Source: CAYRML01 sp964425485 (GTDB lineage Bacteria; Bacillota; Dehalobacteriia; UBA4068). From it: DNA of 18,268 nt. Positions 14,529-18,268 of the stretch are shown here, piece by piece; position 1 is the stretch's first letter, and every line of letters begins with the position of its first letter. The translations under genes and the position numbers were made by a program. The stretch is from NCBI GenBank assembly GCA_964425485.1, contig CAYRML010000026.1, positions 1-18,268 on the forward strand, written 5' to 3'. The notes beneath the pieces were generated by a model. It saw only the letters and a program-made list of their open reading frames with translations. It was not told the origin of the DNA and searched no databases.

Positions 14529-15170
14529 TTATTTCATATATTCCTGTTTGTTTTTTTTGTCAATGACATGCCGCTTGGCTAATTCGTCTACTATGTCATT
14601 GATCGAGAGGCCTTTTTCCGCCATCAAGACCATTACATGGTATAAAAGATCGGATATTTCAAAAACCAGCTCCTTTTGATCGTTATTTTTAGCGGCGATG
14701 ACCACCTCTGTGCTTTCTTCGCCCACTTTTTTCAGGATCTTATCCAGGCCTTTGTCAAAAAGATAGGTGGTATAAGAGCCTTCTTTTTTTTCGGTTTTGC
14801 GACCCATGATTAAGTTATAAAGACCATCAAAGGAAAATTGGTTGATCCCCTCATTGAAGAAAAAGGCCTCGTTGAAGCAGGAATCTGTGCCTAGGTGACA
14901 GGCTGGGCCGTCTTTTATCGCTTCGATCAGAAGAGCGTCGTTATCACAATCGGCCTTGATTGAAACTATGTGCTGATAATTACCGGAAGTGTCGCCTTTG
15001 CGCCATATTTTTTGCCGTGATCTGCTAAAAAAGCAGGTCTTTTTTTCTGCTATACTGATAGCTAGACTTTCCTTATTCATGTATGCTAGGGTAAGCACTT
15101 TTTTCGTATAATAATCTTGCACTATGGTCGGGATGAGCCCGTTTTTGTCAAATTTGAGATTTTCTATCAT
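14529..15170 (-). CDS. hisIE: Bifunctional phosphoribosyl-AMP cyclohydrolase / phosphoribosyl-ATP pyrophosphatase
   Basis: This protein carries out the second and third steps of histidine synthesis: HisE hydrolyses phosphoribosyl-ATP to phosphoribosyl-AMP and HisI opens its adenine ring. The 213-residue product has the HisI domain first (about 1-110) with the magnesium site DCDNDALL (residues 74-81) and zinc cysteines C75, C91 and C98. The HisE domain (about 114-205) contains LKKVGEESTEVVIAAKN and EISDLLYHVMVLMAEKG. The fused form is widespread, while many Bacillota keep the two separate. The ATG at 15170 has AAGGAG eight bases upstream, overlapping the end of hisF. No motif is missing, so both activities are expected. 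Confidence 0.95.
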   Translation of the reverse strand: MIENLKFDKNGLIPTIVQDYYTKKVLTLAYMNKESLAISIAEKKTCFFSRSRQKIWRKGDTSGNYQHIVSIKADCDNDALLIEAIKDGPACHLGTDSCFNEAFFFNEGINQFSFDGLYNLIMGRKTEKKEGSYTTYLFDKGLDKILKKVGEESTEVVIAAKNNDQKELVFEISDLLYHVMVLMAEKGLSINDIVDELAKRHVIDKKNKQEYMK

Positions 15171-15183
15171 GATTTTCTCCTTA

Positions 15184-15948
15184 CTATTTTCTGCTTATCC
15201 GCATTTCTATGCCTTGTGCACGCAGATAGAGCTTGAGGTCGTGGATATCGATTTCCTTATAGTGGAAAATGGAGGCTGCCAGTCCGGCATCTATGCCAGG
15301 ATATTGGAAAAGCTCGGCAAAATGCTTCATATTGCCTGCGCCGCCGGAAGCGATGATGGGGATAGAAACCTGCTGGGCGATAGCCAGAAGCATTTCTATA
15401 TCAAAACCGTTTTTTACGCCGTCGGTATCGATGCTGTTGACGACCAATTCTCCGGCGCCGCGTTCCTGGGCCATTTTGGCCCAGTGCAAAGCGTCGATGC
15501 CGGTATTTTCTCTTCCGCCTTTGGCAAAGATGCGGAAAACGCCGTCCACTCTCTTTATATCCATAGATAGCACTACGCATTGATCTCCGTAGCGCTTAGC
15601 TGCTTCTTCGATCAGATCAGGGTTTTTGATGGCGCCGGAATTGACACTGACCTTGTCGGCGCCGCATTTCAGCACGCGGTCAAAATCCTCCAAGCTGTTG
15701 ATGCCGCCGCCTACGGTAAGCGGTATGAAGATTTGACTGGCAGCGGCTTTGAGGATATCGGTGAAAATAGAGCGCTCCTCAAAAGAAGCCGTGATATCAT
15801 AAAAAACCAGTTCATCAGCGCCGCTTTCATTATAAAAACTGGCCAGCTCCACAGGATCGGAAACATCCTGGATTCCTGCAAAATTTATACCTTTGACGAC
15901 CCTGCCGTTGCGTACATCCAGACAAGGTATGATTCGTTTTGTGATCAT
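15184..15948 (-). CDS. hisF: Imidazole glycerol phosphate synthase, cyclase subunit
   Basis: HisF is the (beta-alpha)8-barrel half of imidazole glycerol phosphate synthase. It uses ammonia delivered by HisH to convert PRFAR into imidazole glycerol phosphate and AICAR, the latter feeding purine synthesis. With the ATG at 15948 the 254-residue protein starts MITKRIIPCLDVRNGRVVKG, which puts the catalytic aspartate at D11 as in other HisF proteins; AGGGGG six bases upstream confirms it over the TTG two codons earlier. The second catalytic aspartate is in NSIDTDG, and the phosphate-binding loops VGGGI and ASGGAG are present. hisA lies 18 bases upstream; hisIE begins 13 bases downstream. Confidence 0.96.
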   Translation of the reverse strand: MITKRIIPCLDVRNGRVVKGINFAGIQDVSDPVELASFYNESGADELVFYDITASFEERSIFTDILKAAASQIFIPLTVGGGINSLEDFDRVLKCGADKVSVNSGAIKNPDLIEEAAKRYGDQCVVLSMDIKRVDGVFRIFAKGGRENTGIDALHWAKMAQERGAGELVVNSIDTDGVKNGFDIEMLLAIAQQVSIPIIASGGAGNMKHFAELFQYPGIDAGLAASIFHYKEIDIHDLKLYLRAQGIEMRISRK

Positions 15949-15966
15949 ATTCAACCCCCTGCTTTC

Positions 15967-16677
15967 TTATTTAGCCAGCTCGATGATCCTGCCCAGGTCC
16001 AAAGTGTTCGTATATATGGCTTTGCCCACGATAGCAGCATAGATATCCATTTGTTTCAGTTGCACTATCTCATCTTCGAAAGAAATGCCACCGGAAGCCA
16101 CGATATCCAAATCTATTTGCCGCAACGAATCATAGATTTGCAAATTGGTGCCCGCCAGCTCGCCGTCTTTAGCTATGTCGGTATAGATGACGGTTTCGAT
16201 GCCGTAATCAGCCAACTTTTGGCAAAATTGCAGGGAAGGAATATCTGTAATTTCCTGCCAGCCATTGATGGCCACGAAGCCATTTTTGGCATCTACACCA
16301 ACGGCGATTTTTTCTTTATATTTGTTGACCATGCGCTGCAAAAAAGCGAAATCCTTAACGGCTACCGTGCCTAAGATCACGCGGTTTACACCGAGATCCA
16401 AATATTGACGAATGCGCTCCTCATCACGGATGCCGCCTCCTACCTGCACAAAAAGCCCGCCTTGGGCCATTATCTTTTTGATGCTGTGGAAATTGACCAG
16501 ACGGCCGTCTTTTGCGCCGTCCAAATCCACGATATGCAGGTTTTGAGCACCCTGTTCTATAAATTGAGCGGCTATTTGCACCGGATCCTGCGAATAGATG
16601 ACCATTTGTTCATAATCCCCCTGGGTTAGGCGTACTACCTGCCCGTTTCTTAAATCTATTGCCGGGAATATTTGCAT
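15967..16677 (-). CDS. hisA: ProFAR isomerase
   Basis: HisA (phosphoribosylformimino-5-aminoimidazole carboxamide ribotide isomerase) catalyses the Amadori rearrangement of ProFAR to PRFAR, the substrate of HisFH. It has the same half-barrel repeat as HisF. The 236-residue product begins MQIFPAIDLRNGQVVRL with the first catalytic aspartate at D8. The second is in the YTDIAKDG segment, and phosphate loops VGGGI and ASGGIS are visible. The DLRNG start and the separate hisF and hisH on both sides make HisA certain over HisF. The ATG at 16677 has AAGGAGG about six bases upstream, overlapping the end of hisH, which suggests coupled translation. Confidence 0.96.
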   Translation of the reverse strand: MQIFPAIDLRNGQVVRLTQGDYEQMVIYSQDPVQIAAQFIEQGAQNLHIVDLDGAKDGRLVNFHSIKKIMAQGGLFVQVGGGIRDEERIRQYLDLGVNRVILGTVAVKDFAFLQRMVNKYKEKIAVGVDAKNGFVAINGWQEITDIPSLQFCQKLADYGIETVIYTDIAKDGELAGTNLQIYDSLRQIDLDIVASGGISFEDEIVQLKQMDIYAAIVGKAIYTNTLDLGRIIELAK

Positions 16678-16695
16678 AAGAGCCTCCTTGAATAT

Positions 16696-17304
16696 TCAAA
16701 TTTCCGCAAAGGCCCGCAGCAAATCGAGCCCGATACGGCCGCTTTTTTCCGGATGGAACTGGGTGCCGTAAACTTTATTATTGCTGACTATACCTGGGAT
16801 CTCTATGTCATATTCCGAGACGGCGATAGTAGCTTCGGTACAGTCTTTGGCATAATAGGAATGGACATAATAGACATAGTCGCCAACTTGGTTATATTTG
16901 AGTATAGGATCCTCTTTTTTGAAGATGAGGCTGTTCCAGCCGATATGGGGCACCTTGAGCTTTTTTGTCAGGTCGTCGGCTATTGGTGCCACCACGCCTT
17001 GGATCAGGCCCAGCCCTTCATGCTCGCCATATTCATAGCTTTTTTCAAATAAAAGCTGCATGCCCAGACAAATGCCCAAAAGCGGCTTGCCTTGGGCCGT
17101 TTCTTTTTTGATTGTTGCTATCAGCTGAGTCTGCCGCAATTTTTCCATTGCATCGGCGAAAGCACCGACTCCGGGCAAAATAATTCGGTCCGCTGATTCT
17201 ATATCTTTCTTGCTGCGGGTGATCTTATTTTCCAGACCCAAATAAGTCAGCGAGCTGGAAAGAGAAAAAAGGTTGCCCACGCCATAGTCGATGATTGCGA
17301 TCAT
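16696..17304 (-). CDS. hisH: Imidazole glycerol phosphate synthase, glutamine amidotransferase subunit
   Basis: HisH is the class I glutaminase that releases ammonia from glutamine and passes it through the barrel of HisF. The 202-residue protein has the full catalytic triad: C79 in GICLGMQ, and H184 and E186 in TQFHPEKSG. The oxyanion segment LPGVGAF (residues 43-49) and the opening IIDYGVGNLFS are also typical. The ATG at 17304 has a GGAGG site about eight bases upstream. It lies between hisB and hisA, with 18-23 bases on either side, the common B-H-A-F order. Confidence 0.96.
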   Translation of the reverse strand: MIAIIDYGVGNLFSLSSSLTYLGLENKITRSKKDIESADRIILPGVGAFADAMEKLRQTQLIATIKKETAQGKPLLGICLGMQLLFEKSYEYGEHEGLGLIQGVVAPIADDLTKKLKVPHIGWNSLIFKKEDPILKYNQVGDYVYYVHSYYAKDCTEATIAVSEYDIEIPGIVSNNKVYGTQFHPEKSGRIGLDLLRAFAEI

Positions 17305-17327
17305 ATTTTTGCCTCCAATAAATCTAT

Positions 17328-17918
17328 TTAAGCTAATATGCCTTTGGTGGAAGGGACTTCCTCTGCATAGTTGCTGTCGATAGCCACAGCTTCGGCCAAA
17401 GCCCTGGCCAGGCTTTTGAAGGTAGCCTCAATGATGTGATGGCTGTTTTCTCCTGCCAGCTGTTTAAGATGAATGTTTGCTTTGGCCGTACGGCTGAAGG
17501 CCAACATGAATTCCTTGACCAGTTCCGTATCGAAATCGCCCACTTTGGGTTTGGTGAGGCAGAGGTCGAAATTTAGATAGCCGCGTCCGCTGAGGTCGAC
17601 AGCAGCAAGCATCAGTGTCTCATCCATAGGTAAGATGAAGCTGCCATAGCGGTAAATGCCTTTTTTATCGGACAGGGCCTCGTTGAAAGCCTGTCCCAGC
17701 ACAATAGCGACATCTTCCACAGTATGATGAAAATCCACCTTGGTATCCCCCTGACAGCTCAGCTTCAAGTCAAAGCGGCCATGACGGGCAAAAAGTTCCA
17801 GCATATGATCCAAGAAGCCGCAACCGCTGTCAACTTGATAGAGCCCACTGCCATCAAGGTTCAAATGCAATTGGATATTTGTTTCCTTAGTTTGGCGTTT
17901 TATTTCTGTAATTCTCAT
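17328..17918 (-). CDS. hisB: Imidazoleglycerol-phosphate dehydratase
   Basis: HisB removes water from imidazole glycerol phosphate to give imidazole acetol phosphate, which HisC then aminates. The 196-residue product is the single-function form without the phosphatase half found in E. coli, which fits the separate hisJ at the operon end. The two manganese-binding histidine clusters DFHHTVEDV and ENSHHIIEA are present along with GFLDHMLELFARHG. The protein ends with the usual STKG tail. The ATG at 17918 has GGGAGGT about six bases upstream and overlaps the hisC stop in ATGA, so the two genes are probably translationally coupled. Confidence 0.96.
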   Translation of the reverse strand: MRITEIKRQTKETNIQLHLNLDGSGLYQVDSGCGFLDHMLELFARHGRFDLKLSCQGDTKVDFHHTVEDVAIVLGQAFNEALSDKKGIYRYGSFILPMDETLMLAAVDLSGRGYLNFDLCLTKPKVGDFDTELVKEFMLAFSRTAKANIHLKQLAGENSHHIIEATFKSLARALAEAVAIDSNYAEEVPSTKGILA

Positions 17919-18268
17919 CTTAGACCTCCCTCATCTAATATGGCGGCGGTCTGCCGCACCAGTTCTTCCATTTCTTGAATAGAGCCGATGGTGATTCGCA
18001 CATAATCACTGATACGGGGTTTTTTGAAGTGACGTACCAGCACGCCCTTTTGTTTGAGGCCCAGATAATAATCTTCGCCTGATAATCTCTCATGCTTGAC
18101 AAAAATGAAATTGGCGCAGGAATCCGTCATCTCGAACCCTAATGACTTGAGTCCGGCTATGGTTTTTTGTCTGTTTTCCATGATTTGTCGGCGGCAGTCT
18201 TCAAAATAGTTTTTATCTGCCATCGCTGCAGCACCAGCCAATATGGACAGCCGATTGAGATTATAGGG
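17915..18268 (-). CDS. hisC: Histidinol-phosphate aminotransferase (C-terminal part only)
   Basis: HisC is the pyridoxal phosphate enzyme that transfers an amino group from glutamate to imidazole acetol phosphate. Only the last 117 residues are in the window. The frame is open to base 18268 and its first visible residues, PYNLNRLS, match the conserved PYNVNxLS segment that follows the cofactor lysine in HisC. The visible part also has NFIFVKH and the arginine of YVRITIG near the C-terminus, which in this family binds the substrate carboxylate or phosphate. The cofactor lysine and the N-terminal two thirds lie outside. A TTG at 18241 is internal. Position ahead of hisB supports HisC over other class I aminotransferases. 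Confidence 0.93.
   Translation of the reverse strand, partial: PYNLNRLSILAGAAAMADKNYFEDCRRQIMENRQKTIAGLKSLGFEMTDSCANFIFVKHERLSGEDYYLGLKQKGVLVRHFKKPRISDYVRITIGSIQEMEELVRQTAAILDEGGLR

Noticed and set aside
15949..15954. TTG start for hisF at 15954
   Set aside because: The ATG at 15948 has a well-spaced AGGGGG and gives the canonical HisF N-terminus with aspartate 11 in the right place.
15580..16374. Plus-strand open frame of 264 codons opposite hisA and hisF
   Set aside because: It covers two certain genes on the other strand, crosses their junction and resembles no family. It is a shadow of the his genes.
1..18268. CRISPR arrays, tRNA or rRNA genes, IS ends
   Set aside because: No regularly spaced repeats, cloverleaf-like segments, rRNA stretches or transposase genes with terminal inverted repeats were seen on either strand.

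Overview
The window is an ordinary chromosomal stretch with one small accessory-looking patch in the middle. It most likely comes from a member of the Bacillota (Firmicutes), of a clostridial or Negativicutes-like kind. The reasons are: the order secA-prfB-(...)-ftsE-ftsX-cell-wall hydrolase-ctp, which resembles the Bacillus and Clostridium arrangement; strong AGGAGG-type ribosome binding sites in front of nearly every gene; a transketolase split into two genes; and a his operon with a fused hisIE and a PHP-type histidinol phosphatase. I cannot name the genus from the sequence alone.

Left part, plus strand (1-5821): the 3' nearly complete secA (its first ten or so residues lie outside the window), then prfB with its in-frame TGA and a programmed +1 frameshift site, then the N- and C-terminal halves of a two-gene transketolase, then an 80-codon nitroreductase fragment that stops early. 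A strong terminator at 5791-5821 closes this run. The next unit (5980-8785) is ftsE-ftsX followed by a secreted coiled-coil M23 endopeptidase, and it ends in another clear terminator. FtsEX probably controls this hydrolase at the division site. ctpA, a lipoprotein carboxy-terminal processing protease, follows as its own unit (8835-9941).

Middle part (9930-13700), the accessory patch: a 5'-truncated, decayed copy of a tandem P-loop ATPase gene on the minus strand; a glycosyltransferase family 2 protein fused to a GtrA-like membrane domain (minus strand); and, divergent from it, an unrecognised 39-codon ORF followed by a large serine recombinase (plus strand). ctpA and the ATPase remnant share a bidirectional terminator whose 20-bp stem contains both stop codons. 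No second end of a mobile element and no att site could be identified.

Right part, minus strand (13692-18268): the distal half of a histidine biosynthesis operon, in transcription order hisC (partial), hisB, hisH, hisA, hisF, hisIE and hisJ. The genes are tightly packed or overlapping and each has its own ribosome binding site. Together they cover the pathway from phosphoribosyl-ATP to histidinol. The missing hisG and hisD are probably upstream, beyond the right edge. No convincing new system was found. The points most worth a second look are the small ORF with the recombinase, the ATPase remnant and the stop-codon-embedded terminator.
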